This document shows, piece by piece, positions 44,939 to 54,514 of a stretch of DNA of 64,000 bases. The DNA is from Xanthomonas hortorum pv. pelargonii (GTDB lineage Bacteria; Pseudomonadota; Gammaproteobacteria; Xanthomonadales; Xanthomonadaceae): assembly GCF_024499015.1 (NCBI RefSeq), contig NZ_CP098604.1, positions 3,844,001 through 3,908,000 of the forward strand. Reading direction: 5' to 3'. The position numbers and the translations under genes are program-made. Numbering within the stretch: position 1 is the stretch's first letter; each line of letters starts with the position of its first letter. The notes beneath the pieces were generated by a model. That model searched no databases. It was not told where the DNA came from and saw only the letters and a program-made list of their open reading frames with translations.

Positions 44939-45881
44939 TTAGAGGGCGTGCTGCTGCGCCGTCTGCTCAAGCAACACATCCACGAACGCACGCACTTTTG
45001 CCGGTCGAAAGCGCGTTGCCGGGAACACCGCATGGATACCACCGGACGGCAACTGCCACTGCGGCAGCACATGCAGTAAACGACCTGCGGCCAGATCGTC
45101 GGCAACCACATAATCCGGCAGTACCGAGATTCCCGCGCCCTGGCAGACCGCTTCGCGTACGGCGAGGGTGGCGTCGAGAAAGATGCCGGGCTGCACGTCC
45201 ACACTCTGCGGCGCGTGCGTGGCATGCGCGAAGTGCCAGCGCTGATGATCGCGCAAGGCCGTGTTGGCGATGAACGGCAGTGTGGCGATGTCCTGCGGCG
45301 CAGTGAGCCCGGCCAGTTGCGCGGTCATCGTGGAAGGCGCGACCAGCAACTGCCGGAACGCACCGATCTTGCGTGCCTGCAGGCTGCTTTCGGCCAACCA
45401 GCCGACGCGGATCGCAAGCTCGATGTTGGCCGTCATCAGGTCCAGGGTCTGGTCGCTGAGGATCGCATCGACCTTGCAGGCCGGATAGCGCCGGGTGAAG
45501 GCCGCGATCGCCGGCACCACCACGCGTACGCCGTAGTCCAGCGGTGCGGTGAGCCTGAGCAGGCCGGAAGGTTCGGCGGCGGTGTCGGTCAGTGCGTCGA
45601 ACGCGTCGTCGGTATCGCGCAGGATCGCCGCGCAGCGCTGATAGAACGACTGCCCGAGTTCGGTGGTGCGCACCTTGCGGGTCGTGCGCACCAACAGCGA
45701 GGTGCGGCATTCGCGTTCCAGGCGGGCGACCTGCTGGCTGACCACTGCTTTGGTAATGCCCAGGCGCTCGGCGGCTGCCGTTGAACGAGCCGGTTTCCAC
45801 CACGGCGACGAAATACGCCAGCCGGCGCAGATTGCCTAGGCCACCGGGGCCGGACTCGGTTCGATTGTGTGTTGTTGGCAT
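44939..45881 (-). pseudogene. LysR-family regulator, frameshifted in the HTH
   Basis: Two overlapping frames form one LysR protein. The first (from ATG 45881) gives NLRRLAYFVAVVETGSFNGS and then loses homology. The second gives AERLGITKAVVSQQVARLER and the whole substrate-binding domain to 44939. The join fits one extra C in the AGCCGCC stretch near 45780, in the middle of the DNA-binding helix-turn-helix. An in-frame restart near 45745 would leave a protein without a DNA-binding domain. The target genes are unknown. Confidence 0.78.
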
Positions 45882-45961
45882 ACGGTATGTTTATTGCGGA
45901 TGGATTTAAGAGTCAACGGAAGCGGCCTAGGATGCATCCATCGCCACTGGATGCCGCCGCC

Positions 45962-46606
45962 ATGTCCACCACTGTCCACTACCTCTATGACCCGCTGTGC
46001 GGCTGGTGCTACGGCGCGACGGCCGTGGTGTCGGCGTTGCAGGCGCGGGCCGATGTCACCCTGGAATTGCTGCCAGCCGGCCTGTTTCTGGGCGCTGGCG
46101 CCAGGGCAATGGACGACACCTTCGCCGGCTACGCCTAGTCCAACGATCAGCGCATTGCGCAGCTGACCGGCCAGGTTTTCAGCGAGCAGTATCGTCAGCG
46201 CGTGCTCGGCGACCGCCAGCAGCGCTTCGACAGCGGCCTGGCGACGCTGGCGCTGACGGCGGTGGCGCGCATCGACCCCTCGCGCGAATTGCAGGTGCTG
46301 GGGGCGATCCAAAAAGCGCGTTATATGGATGGCGATGATGTGACTGCGCTGGGTACGCTGATTGGCCTGCTGGAATCGCTTGGTCTAGTACAGGCAGCGG
46401 TGCAGATCGCTGCGCCGGATGCGCAGCTGCTTGCGCTGACGCAGGCGCGTATCGACAAGGCGCAGTCACTGCTGCAGGAGTTCAGTGCGCGTGGCGTACC
46501 GACCTTGGTTGCGCAGTCGTCCGGTGCGCGCTGGTTGTTGGATGTTGGCGCGGGATATGGAAATCCGGATGCGGTGCTGCGGCAGTTGGATGCCGGGCGT
46601 TCTTAA
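45962..46606 (+). pseudogene. DsbA-family protein with an internal stop codon
   Basis: The frame encodes a 214-residue DsbA/FrnE-like thioredoxin-fold protein with the active site DPLCGWCYG. Codon 59 is TAG (46136-46138) within FAGYA-stop-SNDQRIAQLTG, where related proteins usually have Trp (TGG). The rest of the frame is intact to 46606. It is either a recent pseudogene or a sequencing error. The N-terminal fragment keeps the CxxC but not the fold. Confidence 0.8.
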
Positions 46607-46656
46607 GTCGTCCTGGGCAAGTGGTTTTCTTGCCATTGGGTTGGCTGTCTTCCGCC

Positions 46657-46825
46657 GTACCCTCACCCCAACCCCCGCTCCGCGCCCCGGCCCGCGCCAG
46701 TGGCGCGGGCGCACCAAGGCACACGCGCCAGTGGCACGTAAGCCGTGCCCTGGTGCCCCGGCGGGAGAGGGGTCTCGCCCCTTCTCCCGCCGGAGAAGGT
46801 GGCGCGTAGCCCCGGATGAGGGTAC
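46657..46825. repeat. 169-bp MITE-like repeat with GTACCCTCA ends
   Basis: The element starts GTACCCTCA and ends with its exact complement TGAGGGTAC. Inside are nested inverted repeats, including CGCGCCAGTGGCGCG and CCCCTTCTCCCGCCGGAGAAGG. There is no coding capacity. One end of a related unit occurs at 61075. Confidence 0.65.
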
Positions 46826-46949
46826 GGGCGCACGTGCTGCGCCGGCCCAGGCATCGCTTTGTACGCGCGCTGATCAAAGCATTCCAACCCAACTCCAGCC
46901 CTAGTTCCACTCCACCTCACTCCATCGCCATTCCAAAAGGCCAAAACCA

Positions 46950-47849
46950 ATGCCAACCCGACGAGACGTCATCAAAACCCTGGCTGTTGCGAGTGTCGCG
47001 ACGGCCGTCCTTGGAGCGAATACCGCCATGGCTGCACAGACCACACTGACCTATCACCATTTCCCCGCCGGCGAACATGGGTTCTTCCGCGCGCCGGTGC
47101 TGATTTCCGGCGCACGCGATGCAGTGCTGATCGATGGCGGCTTTACGCTGCCCGACGGCAAGGCGCTGGCCGAGGCGATCCGCGCCAGCGGCAAGACGCT
47201 GACCACCATCTACATCAGCCAGAGCGACCCGGACTATTACTTCAGCCTGGCGCCGATCAAGGCCGCCTTCCCCAAGGCGCGCGTCATCGCCGCCTCGGCC
47301 ACCATCGCGGCGATCAAGGGCAATGTCGAAAAGAAGCTGGCCACCTGGGGCCCGCAGCTGAAGGAAAATGGCCCACAGACCCTGGCCGACATCGTGATGC
47401 CGGAGGTCTTCGACGGCCACGCGATCACGCTGGAAGACCATGCGCTGGAAATCGTCGAGGCCGAGGGCCTGGCCAATCGACGCTACGTGTGGGTGCCGGC
47501 GCTCAAGGCGATCGTCGGTGGCGTGCTGGTGTTCTCCGGCACGCATGTGTGGACGGCCGATACGCGCGGTGCCGAAGGGCGTGCAGCCTGGCGCAAGACG
47601 CTGGAGAGCATGACAGCGCGCTCGCCGTCAGTGGTCGTGCCCGGGCACATGGTGCCGGGCGCGCCAATCGATGTATCGGCCATCACCTATACGCGCGACT
47701 ATCTGCTGGCCTTCGAAGAAGAGCTGGCCAGGCACAGCAACAGTGCCGACCTGATCAAGGCCATGACCGCGCGCTATCCCGATGCCGGTATGGCCGTGGC
47801 ATTGCAGATCGGCGCCAAGGTCGCCACCGGCGAGATGCAGTGGGGTTGA
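46950..47849 (+). CDS. Exported metallo-beta-lactamase-fold protein with altered metal motif
   Basis: This 299-residue protein has an N-terminal signal with a paired arginine (PTRRDVIKTLAVASVATAVLG) ending at about AMA. The fold looks like MBL (LTYHHFPAG, AVLIDGGFTL), but the HxHxDH motif is replaced: the aligned stretch is ISQSDPDYYF, so His, His and His become Gln, Asp and Tyr. Later ligands are visible as FSGTHVW and VVPGHMVPG. I believe this variant is shared by a subfamily rather than being a mutation. The enzyme activity is unknown. It overlaps no other gene and lies five bases before an NTF2-like gene. Confidence 0.72.
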   Translation: MPTRRDVIKTLAVASVATAVLGANTAMAAQTTLTYHHFPAGEHGFFRAPVLISGARDAVLIDGGFTLPDGKALAEAIRASGKTLTTIYISQSDPDYYFSLAPIKAAFPKARVIAASATIAAIKGNVEKKLATWGPQLKENGPQTLADIVMPEVFDGHAITLEDHALEIVEAEGLANRRYVWVPALKAIVGGVLVFSGTHVWTADTRGAEGRAAWRKTLESMTARSPSVVVPGHMVPGAPIDVSAITYTRDYLLAFEEELARHSNSADLIKAMTARYPDAGMAVALQIGAKVATGEMQWG

Positions 47850-47853
47850 TGCA

Positions 47854-48249
47854 ATGACGACGCCGCTGGAGATCATCCGCAACACCTACGAAAACGCGCC
47901 AGACGAAAACGCCAGGCACTTACGCGCCGCGTTGGCGGCCGATGCGCACTGGACCGAAGCGGCCGGGTTCCCGTATGCGGGCACCTACGTCGGCGCCGAC
48001 GCCATCTTCGCCAATGTGTTCGAGCGCCTGGCGAGCGAGTGGGAGGGTTATCAGGCCAAGGTGCACACCTATCTGGCCGATGGCGAGCGCGTTGCTGCGT
48101 TTGGCGTGTATTGCGGGCGTTATCGCAGGACCGGCAACACCATGCAGGCCGCGTTTGCGCATCTGTACCACTTTCAGGACAGCAAGATCGTGCGGATGGA
48201 GCAGGTAGTGGATAGCGCGATGGTGGTACGGGCACTGCAGGCGGACTGA
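47854..48249 (+). CDS. NTF2-like (SnoaL-type) protein
   Basis: This 131-residue protein has the cone-fold pattern of NTF2-like proteins (DAHWTEAAGFPYAGTYVG; FAHLYHFQDSKIVRMEQVVD). These bind small hydrophobic ligands or act as isomerases. It is co-transcribed with the MBL-fold gene four bases upstream, so the two may act on the same compound. Confidence 0.8.
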   Translation: MTTPLEIIRNTYENAPDENARHLRAALAADAHWTEAAGFPYAGTYVGADAIFANVFERLASEWEGYQAKVHTYLADGERVAAFGVYCGRYRRTGNTMQAAFAHLYHFQDSKIVRMEQVVDSAMVVRALQAD

Positions 48250-48266
48250 GCCCGTTGCCGCTGTGT

Positions 48267-48301
48267 GCCGAACGCGCAGCATCGGTGCGCGTTCGGCTTT
48301 T
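48267..48301 (+). terminator. Rho-independent terminator after the NTF2-like gene
   Basis: GCCGAACGCGCA and TGCGCGTTCGGC form a perfect 12-bp stem followed by TTTT, 18 bases after the stop. The following 440 bp up to nadE hold no gene that I can support. Confidence 0.88.
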
Positions 48302-48741
48302 GGGATTAGCCATTGCAAGGGCCGGCACACCGTGGTGAGCCGTTATCGGTTCGGTGTGCGCGGCGCGCAGCATCCGCCATGCCTGCGTCGCGCTGCGCAT
48401 TCCGTAACGCGGCCCCACATCCACCCGACAGTGCGCACCGTCTGATTGAGTGATTGCTGCTGGATGCAACGCAGGTCGCGCTATGCGGCTTGCTACGCGC
48501 ACACGCATGGAATGCGGCCGAGGTCATCACCGGCTCGCCGGTCGCCGGGTCGTTCTGGTCGTCGAAGCGCGTCACTATTTGGGTGGGGCTTGCCGAAACG
48601 CACTGGCGCAGCGGCAGACCGCGGCAGGTTCGCGCGCTTCTGGAATAATGCAGGCTTGGCGGCAACGCCGATCTGCATCTCGGTCTCTTGCGGGATGCGG
48701 CACAGCCACGCCTCTCCAGTTGCATCCGCATAGGCCTTCCC

Positions 48742-50382
48742 ATGTCCCAGACCCTTCGCATCGCCATGGCCCAGTTCGACTTCCCGGTCGGCGCCGTGGC
48801 GCGCAATACCGATCGCATCATCGAGTTCATCGCGGCAGCACGCGACGAGTTCGGGGCAGATATCGTGCTGTTTCCCGAGCTGGCGATCAGCGGCTACCCA
48901 CCGGAAGATCTGTTGCTGCGGCCAGGGTTTCTCGCGCATTGTGAAGAAGCGTTGGCACGCATCGCTGCCAACACGCGCGGGATTGTCGCGGTGGTCGGCT
49001 GGCCGCAGAGTGCCGGGAGCGTGGTCTACAACGCAGCCAGCGTGTTGCGCGACGGACGCATCGCGGCGACCTATCGCAAGCGCGAGTTGCCCAACTACGC
49101 GGTGTTCGACGAGCGCCGCTATTTCGACGTGGATCCGGATGGCGACAACTGCGTGGTCACGGTCAAGGGCGTGCAAGTGGGCGTGGTGATCTGCGAGGAC
49201 CTGTGGTTTGCCGAGCCGCTCGCAAAGACCGTGCAGGCCGGCGCCGAGCTGGTGCTGGTGCCCAATGCCTCGCCGTACGAGCGCGGCAAGCATGCGCAGC
49301 GCGATGCCTTGCTGGCCGAGCGCACCCGCGAGAGCGGGGCGGCGATCGCCTATCTCAACGTGGTTGGCGGGCAGGACGCGCTGGTGTTCGACGGCGCATC
49401 GGTCGTCGCCGATGCCGACGGCACCGTGCATCCGGCCGCTGCGGCCTTCGTCGACCAGTGGCTGGTGGTGGATTACGCCGCCGACGAGCGCAGCTTCACC
49501 CCGGTGGTGTGGGTGGACGATGGCGACGAGAGCATGGACGCGCTGGCCTGGCGCGCGGTGGTGCGTGGGTTGCAGGACTATTGCCGCAAGAACGGCTTCA
49601 GCAAGGTGTGGTTGGGATTGTCCGGCGGCATCGATTCGGCGCTGGTGCTGGCGATGGCGGTCGATGCGCTGGGGGGCGACAATGTCACTGCGGTGCGGCT
49701 GCCGTCGCGCTACACCGCCAATCTCTCCAACGATCTGGCTGAGGAGCAATGCCGCGCGCTGGGCGTCAAGCTGGAAACCATCGCGATCGAGCCGGCATTC
49801 GAAGGCCTGCTCGCCGCACTCGGCCCACTGTTCGAAGGCACCCAACCGGATATCACCGAAGAAAACCTGCAGTCGCGCAGCCGTGGCGTGATCCTGATGG
49901 CGCTGTCCAATAAGTTCGGCGGGCTGCTGCTGACCACCGGCAACAAGAGTGAATACGCGGTGGGTTACGCCACCATCTACGGTGACATGTGCGGCGGCTA
50001 CGCCCCGCTCAAGGACCTGTACAAGACCGAAGTATTCGGCCTGGCCAAGTGGCGCAATACCGTGGGCGGCGCGCCGGTGATTCCGCCGGCAGTGATTTCG
50101 CGCCCGCCTTCGGCCGAGTTGCGCGACAACCAGACCGACCAGGATTCGCTGCCGCCGTACGATGTGCTGGACGGCATCCTGTACCGCTACGTCGACCAGG
50201 AGCAGTCGCGCGATGACATCGTCGCGGCCGGCTATGCCGCCGACACGGTCGAGCACGTGCTGCGGCTGGTGCGGCTCAACGAGTGGAAGCGCCATCAGTC
50301 CGCGCCCGGCCCGAAGGTGTCGCGGCGCGCCTTCGGTCGCGAGCGGCGTTACCCGATCACCAATGGCTACTCCGGTCAGTAG
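48742..50382 (+). CDS. nadE: Glutamine-dependent NAD+ synthetase
   Basis: This 546-residue enzyme makes NAD from deamido-NAD with ammonia released from glutamine. An N-terminal nitrilase-type glutaminase shows the Glu-Lys-Cys triad (FPELAISGY, KRELPNY, VVICEDLWF). The synthetase domain shows the pyrophosphatase loop LSGGIDSALVLA. ATG at 48742 begins the conserved MAQFDFPVG region. Its 3' end overlaps the convergent hydrolase gene by seven bases. Confidence 0.95.
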   Translation: MSQTLRIAMAQFDFPVGAVARNTDRIIEFIAAARDEFGADIVLFPELAISGYPPEDLLLRPGFLAHCEEALARIAANTRGIVAVVGWPQSAGSVVYNAASVLRDGRIAATYRKRELPNYAVFDERRYFDVDPDGDNCVVTVKGVQVGVVICEDLWFAEPLAKTVQAGAELVLVPNASPYERGKHAQRDALLAERTRESGAAIAYLNVVGGQDALVFDGASVVADADGTVHPAAAAFVDQWLVVDYAADERSFTPVVWVDDGDESMDALAWRAVVRGLQDYCRKNGFSKVWLGLSGGIDSALVLAMAVDALGGDNVTAVRLPSRYTANLSNDLAEEQCRALGVKLETIAIEPAFEGLLAALGPLFEGTQPDITEENLQSRSRGVILMALSNKFGGLLLTTGNKSEYAVGYATIYGDMCGGYAPLKDLYKTEVFGLAKWRNTVGGAPVIPPAVISRPPSAELRDNQTDQDSLPPYDVLDGILYRYVDQEQSRDDIVAAGYAADTVEHVLRLVRLNEWKRHQSAPGPKVSRRAFGRERRYPITNGYSGQ

Positions 50383-51353
50383 CCGGGGGCGCCGGCTGCC
50401 ACTGCGGTGGCCGGCGGTTGCGCGAAGCGGGTGAGCAGGTCCAGGGTCGGCTTGGGCCGCGTCAGGTCGTACATCAGGCCGAAGTGGCCTTCGGCGCCCT
50501 GGATCGTGGTCTGGTCCAGCAATTCGTAGACGTTCACTTCGGACACCACATCGGCATAGTTGGTTCGCACGTTGCTTAGCAACTGCGCCAGGCTGTCGTA
50601 GCAACCGCGGTCGCCTTGCGCCCCGCCGGTGGTATTGCCGGTGTAGATCTCCGCACAGTTCAGCTCGTTGAAGAACACCGGCGTGTTGTAGGTCTGCGCG
50701 GCAGTGCGCAGCTGGCCCAGGTACAACTCGGTCCAGTAACCGGCATCGCGGTGGAAGGCGTAGTAGTGGAAGCTGATGTGGTCGAAGTCGAAGCCGGCCG
50801 CCTTGGCCTTGGCAAGAAACCACAGCGAGCCATTGCGATCGCCCGGGCAACGCGCGTTGGCGCTGCGGTCGTCGCTGTTGCAGGCGGTAATGTTGATGGT
50901 GAAGCGCAGGCCGGCACCCAGTTCGTTGGAGGCCTGGCGCATGCCCAGATACATCGTGGTCATTGCGGCGATGCGGGCATCGGCCTCGGCGCGGACAAGG
51001 TCCTGTTCGTTGCCGATCTCCCAGACCTTGATGTCGGCCGCATAGCGACGCGCCAGTTGATAGCCGATCTCGCGCGACATCGGGTAGACCATCGGGCGCA
51101 GCGTGATGCCGTACTGACGCGCCAGCGGGACCAGGGCATCCAGCGTTGCGTAATCGCGCGGGTCCACATCGAACCGGTAGCTGCGCAGGTTGCGCGCGGC
51201 CAGCAGCTTGAAGCGTGCCTCGGCCTGGGCCATGGGGTAGCCGGGGCGATTGTCGTGGGCGTTGACGCCGTAGACGATGGGCGCCGCAGTGGCAGTCGCG
51301 GTCAGTGTCGCCAGCAACAGCGCGAGCATCGACAAGACGATGGAGCGAGACAT
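50376..51353 (-). CDS. Secreted clan GH-A glycoside hydrolase
   Basis: This 325-residue protein has a Sec signal (LSMLALLLATLTATATA). The catalytic pair of a GH-A TIM barrel is visible: acid Glu in VWEIGNEQD and nucleophile Glu in VFFNELNCAEIY. The likeness is to GH39/xylosidase-type enzymes, but the exact family is not certain. AAGGAGG lies five bases before ATG at 51353. It may act on plant cell-wall or exopolysaccharide sugars. Confidence 0.72.
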   Translation of the reverse strand: MSRSIVLSMLALLLATLTATATAAPIVYGVNAHDNRPGYPMAQAEARFKLLAARNLRSYRFDVDPRDYATLDALVPLARQYGITLRPMVYPMSREIGYQLARRYAADIKVWEIGNEQDLVRAEADARIAAMTTMYLGMRQASNELGAGLRFTINITACNSDDRSANARCPGDRNGSLWFLAKAKAAGFDFDHISFHYYAFHRDAGYWTELYLGQLRTAAQTYNTPVFFNELNCAEIYTGNTTGGAQGDRGCYDSLAQLLSNVRTNYADVVSEVNVYELLDQTTIQGAEGHFGLMYDLTRPKPTLDLLTRFAQPPATAVAAGAPGY

Positions 51354-51646
51354 GCGGCCTCCTTGGCTGGCGTCGGTGGGGGAGTCGGATCTTCTTCGAG
51401 GCCGAGTATAGGCAGCACGTGCTGGCGGTTCGGTGATCTGGCGCCAGGTCTGGTGACGTGCTCGCAAGTGCCGCAGGCGGGCGCGCTCAGCGGTGCGAGA
51501 AAGCGTGGGGATACCGGCGCGCAGCTACGTCATGCTGGGCGGTCGGTCGCCCGGTGGATCAGATGTGACCGTCGTTTGGCACCGCAAGAGCCTGCGGCAA
51601 TCGCCACGCCGCCGTCGCAGGCGTGTTGCTGCATCCGCATTGCCGC

Positions 51647-51674
51647 AATAAAAAAGGGGCCTTGTGGCCCCTTT
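51647..51674 (-). terminator. Rho-independent terminator of bamD
   Basis: On the minus strand, AGGGGCC-ACAA-GGCCCCT followed by TTTTTATTG, 25 bases after the bamD stop. The rest of 51354-51646 shows nothing further. Confidence 0.93.
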
Positions 51675-51698
51675 GGGTATTCAGCTGCGTCCGGTGTC

Positions 51699-52580
51699 TC
51701 AGTCGCGACTCATCAGCGAGTTGCGCTCGCCGCTGGCAGCGGATTTCTCGCCAGCGAACGGGTTGAGCTTGCGGATGGCCCACGGGTATTTCGGCCAGTT
51801 GCCGGTCAGCCACGGATGCTGCGGGCTGTTGAGTTCCAGCACGCGGCGCGCGTCGGCGGCCAGGGTCTTGTTGCCCAGATGCGTATAGGCCTCGGCCAGC
51901 ACCGCGACTGCGTCGTACTGGTAGGCGCTCTGCGGATAGGTTTCCAGCAGGTAGTTGGCACGACCGGCTGCCGAGACCCAGGCATTGCGGCGCAGGTAGT
52001 ACAGCGCGTTGTCCAGCTCATGCTGGGCGAACACGTCGCGCAGTTCGATCATCCGCTTGCGCGCATCCGGCGCGTAACGGCTGTTCGGATAGCGGTCGGT
52101 GACGGTATTGAAGTCGTTGTAGGCCTGCTGCGGCGAGGACAGATCGCGACGGCTCGGGTCCAGCGACCACACGCGGCGCAGGAACACCGTGTCGCGGTTG
52201 CTGTTGGCCAGCCCGCGCAGGTAATACAGATACGAGATGTTGCGATGGGTCGGGTAGGTGCGGATGAAGCGGTCGACGCTGGAGACGGTGTCGTCGTGCT
52301 TGCCGGCCTTGTACTGCGCATACGCAGTCTCGATCATCGCCTGCTCGGTGTACGGGCCGTACGGGTACTGGGCGATCAGGCGCTTGTAGCTGGCTTCGGC
52401 GCCGGCCCAGTTGCCTTTCTCCATCAGGCCGTGGCTCTTGCCGTACAGCTGCTCGACCGGCATGCCTTCGTCGGGATTCTTGTTCTTGGCGCCGCGGTGG
52501 CAGCCGGTGACGACGAACGCCATCACCAGCATGAGGGCAATCAGGCGCGCAGGCGCGGAAAACGTGGACCGTCGGATCAT
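51699..52580 (-). CDS. bamD: Outer membrane assembly lipoprotein BamD
   Basis: This 293-residue lipoprotein has a signal peptide with lipobox VTGC at residues 23-26 and five TPR-type repeats (YKRLIAQYPYGPYTEQAMIETAYAQY type). BamD with BamA inserts outer-membrane beta-barrels. It is divergent from rluD, the arrangement found in most gammaproteobacteria. Confidence 0.95.
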   Translation of the reverse strand: MIRRSTFSAPARLIALMLVMAFVVTGCHRGAKNKNPDEGMPVEQLYGKSHGLMEKGNWAGAEASYKRLIAQYPYGPYTEQAMIETAYAQYKAGKHDDTVSSVDRFIRTYPTHRNISYLYYLRGLANSNRDTVFLRRVWSLDPSRRDLSSPQQAYNDFNTVTDRYPNSRYAPDARKRMIELRDVFAQHELDNALYYLRRNAWVSAAGRANYLLETYPQSAYQYDAVAVLAEAYTHLGNKTLAADARRVLELNSPQHPWLTGNWPKYPWAIRKLNPFAGEKSAASGERNSLMSRD

Positions 52581-52699
52581 GGGTCTGGGCAGGACGCATC
52601 AGGAAAACGAGAGCGCGATGATAGCCTAGTGGCCTGTCCGGCGACTGACTCCCGCCGCCCGGACCCCAAATTCCCGCTTTTGCCCGAGTGCCTGTGTCC

Positions 52700-53695
52700 A
52701 TGTCCGACCCATCTGCCGAACCCCTCGACCCGTCCATCCGCCAGGCCATCGTGCCCGACAACGCCGCAGGGCGCCGTTTCGACGCGGTGCTGGCCGAGCT
52801 GTTCCCCGAATTCTCGCGCTCGCGGCTGTCGGAGTGGATCAAATCCGGCGATGCGCTACTGAACGGCGAAATGGCGCGCCCGCGCGACACCTTGCGCGGC
52901 GGCGAGAGCGTGCAGGTGCAGGTGGTGCTGGAAATCCAGACCCATTCCGAGCCGCAGGACATCCCGCTGAGCGTGTTGTACGAAGACGACCAGGTGCTGG
53001 TGATCGACAAGCCGGCCGGGCTGGTGGTCCACCCGGGCGCCGGCAACCCGGACGGCACCCTGGTCAATGCGCTGCTGTTCCGCGACCCGGCGCTTGCGGC
53101 CGTGCCGCGCGCCGGCGTGGTGCATCGTCTGGACAAGGACACCAGCGGCGTGATGGTGGTGGCGCGCACCGTGCAGGCGCAGACCGCGCTGGTGGAGCAG
53201 CTGTCCGCGCGCGATGTGCATCGCCAGTACCTGGCGGTGGTGGTGGGTGCGCTGGTCTCCGGCGGCACCGCCAATGCGCCGATCGACCGCCACCCGCGCG
53301 ATCGCCTGAAGATGGCGGTGCGCGACGACGGCCGCGATGCGGTCACCCATTACCGTTTGCGCGAGCGCTTCCGTGCGCACACCGCGCTGGAATGCCGCCT
53401 GGAAACCGGGCGCACCCATCAGATCCGCGTGCATATGGCACATCTGAAGTCGCCGATCGTCGGCGACCCGCTGTACGGCGGCGCGCTCAAGCTGCCCAAG
53501 GGCGCCAGCGAAGAACTGGTGCATGAATTGCGCACCTTCAAGCGCCAGGCGCTGCATGCCGAAACCCTGGAATTCCTGCATCCGGTCAGCGGCGAGCCGG
53601 TCCGTGCCAGCGCGCCGGTGCCGGTGGATCTGCAGCGGTTGATGACCGCGTTGCGCGAAGACAGCGTGCGCGCCGCCGAGCAGGCACGCCGCTAA
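52700..53695 (+). CDS. rluD: 23S rRNA pseudouridine synthase RluD
   Basis: This 331-residue enzyme has an N-terminal S4 domain ([17 protein letters not shown]) and the catalytic HRLDKDTSG with its aspartate. It forms pseudouridines 1911, 1915 and 1917 in helix 69. ATG at 52700 is four codons downstream of another in-frame start. It is separated from pgeF by one base. Confidence 0.95.
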   Translation: MSDPSAEPLDPSIRQAIVPDNAAGRRFDAVLAELFPEFSRSRLSEWIKSGDALLNGEMARPRDTLRGGESVQVQVVLEIQTHSEPQDIPLSVLYEDDQVLVIDKPAGLVVHPGAGNPDGTLVNALLFRDPALAAVPRAGVVHRLDKDTSGVMVVARTVQAQTALVEQLSARDVHRQYLAVVVGALVSGGTANAPIDRHPRDRLKMAVRDDGRDAVTHYRLRERFRAHTALECRLETGRTHQIRVHMAHLKSPIVGDPLYGGALKLPKGASEELVHELRTFKRQALHAETLEFLHPVSGEPVRASAPVPVDLQRLMTALREDSVRAAEQARR

Positions 53696-53696
53696 G

Positions 53697-54512
53697 GTGG
53701 CAGCCGTCGCGCCGTTCGTGTTGCCGGCCAACTGGCCGGCACCGCCGCGCATCCGCGCACTGACTACGCTGCGTTACGGCCTGGGCGAATCGCAGGCGCC
53801 GTTCGACACGCTCAATCTCGGCAACCGCAGCAGTGGCGAGGGCGATGTGCCGGAGCGGGTGGAGCGCAACCGGGCACTGCTGGTCGAGGCGCTGGCACTG
53901 CCCGGCACGCCGCACTGGTTGCGCCAGGTGCATGGGGTGGAAGTGGTGCGCGTTGAAAGGCCGCTGATTCTCCCAGGCGAGCAGAGAGAGGCAGCCGACG
54001 GTGTCGTGTCGGGTGCGCAAGAACCAATCGCCGATGCTTCGGTAACCAATGTGCCCGGCGTGGTGCTGGCGATCCTCACTGCCGATTGTTTGCCGGTCGT
54101 GCTTGCAGCTGGCGATGGCAGCGAAGTCGCCGCCGCACATGCGGGTTGGCGCGGGTTGGCCGATGGCATGCTGGAGCGCAGCGTGGCGGCCATGCGCACG
54201 CCGCCGCTGCACGTGGTGGCATGGTTGGGGCCGGCAGCGGGACCGCAGGTGTACGAAATCGGGCAGGACGTGTTCGACGCCTTCGTCGCGCACGATGCGC
54301 AGGCGCAGAGCGCGTTTGTTGCCACGCGCCCGGGGCATTGGTTGGTGGATCTGTATGCGCTGGCACGTCAGCGCCTGCAGCAGGCCGGTGTGCCGGCTGG
54401 CGCTATCCATGGTGGCGGGTTGTGCACCATTTCCGACCCGCAACGCTTCTTTTCGCATCGTCGCGATCGCCGCAGCGGACGCATGGCCACGCTGGCCTGG
54501 ATCGCGCCCTGA
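53697..54512 (+). CDS. pgeF: Peptidoglycan editing factor PgeF (YfiH)
   Basis: This 271-residue protein begins with GTG at 53697. Features are ADCLPVVLAA, the metal-binding AAAHAGWRGLADG and GPAAGPQVYEIG, and GGGLCTISDPQRFFSHRRD. YfiH proteins act as copper oxidoreductases or purine nucleoside phosphorylases and prevent L-Ser misincorporation in muropeptides. It continues the rluD operon. Confidence 0.92.
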   Translation: MAAVAPFVLPANWPAPPRIRALTTLRYGLGESQAPFDTLNLGNRSSGEGDVPERVERNRALLVEALALPGTPHWLRQVHGVEVVRVERPLILPGEQREAADGVVSGAQEPIADASVTNVPGVVLAILTADCLPVVLAAGDGSEVAAAHAGWRGLADGMLERSVAAMRTPPLHVVAWLGPAAGPQVYEIGQDVFDAFVAHDAQAQSAFVATRPGHWLVDLYALARQRLQQAGVPAGAIHGGGLCTISDPQRFFSHRRDRRSGRMATLAWIAP

Positions 54513-54514
54513 GC

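Noticed and set aside
48250..48741. Overlapping frames before nadE on both strands
   Set aside because: Arginine/alanine-rich shadows without motifs; only the terminator at 48267 is supported.
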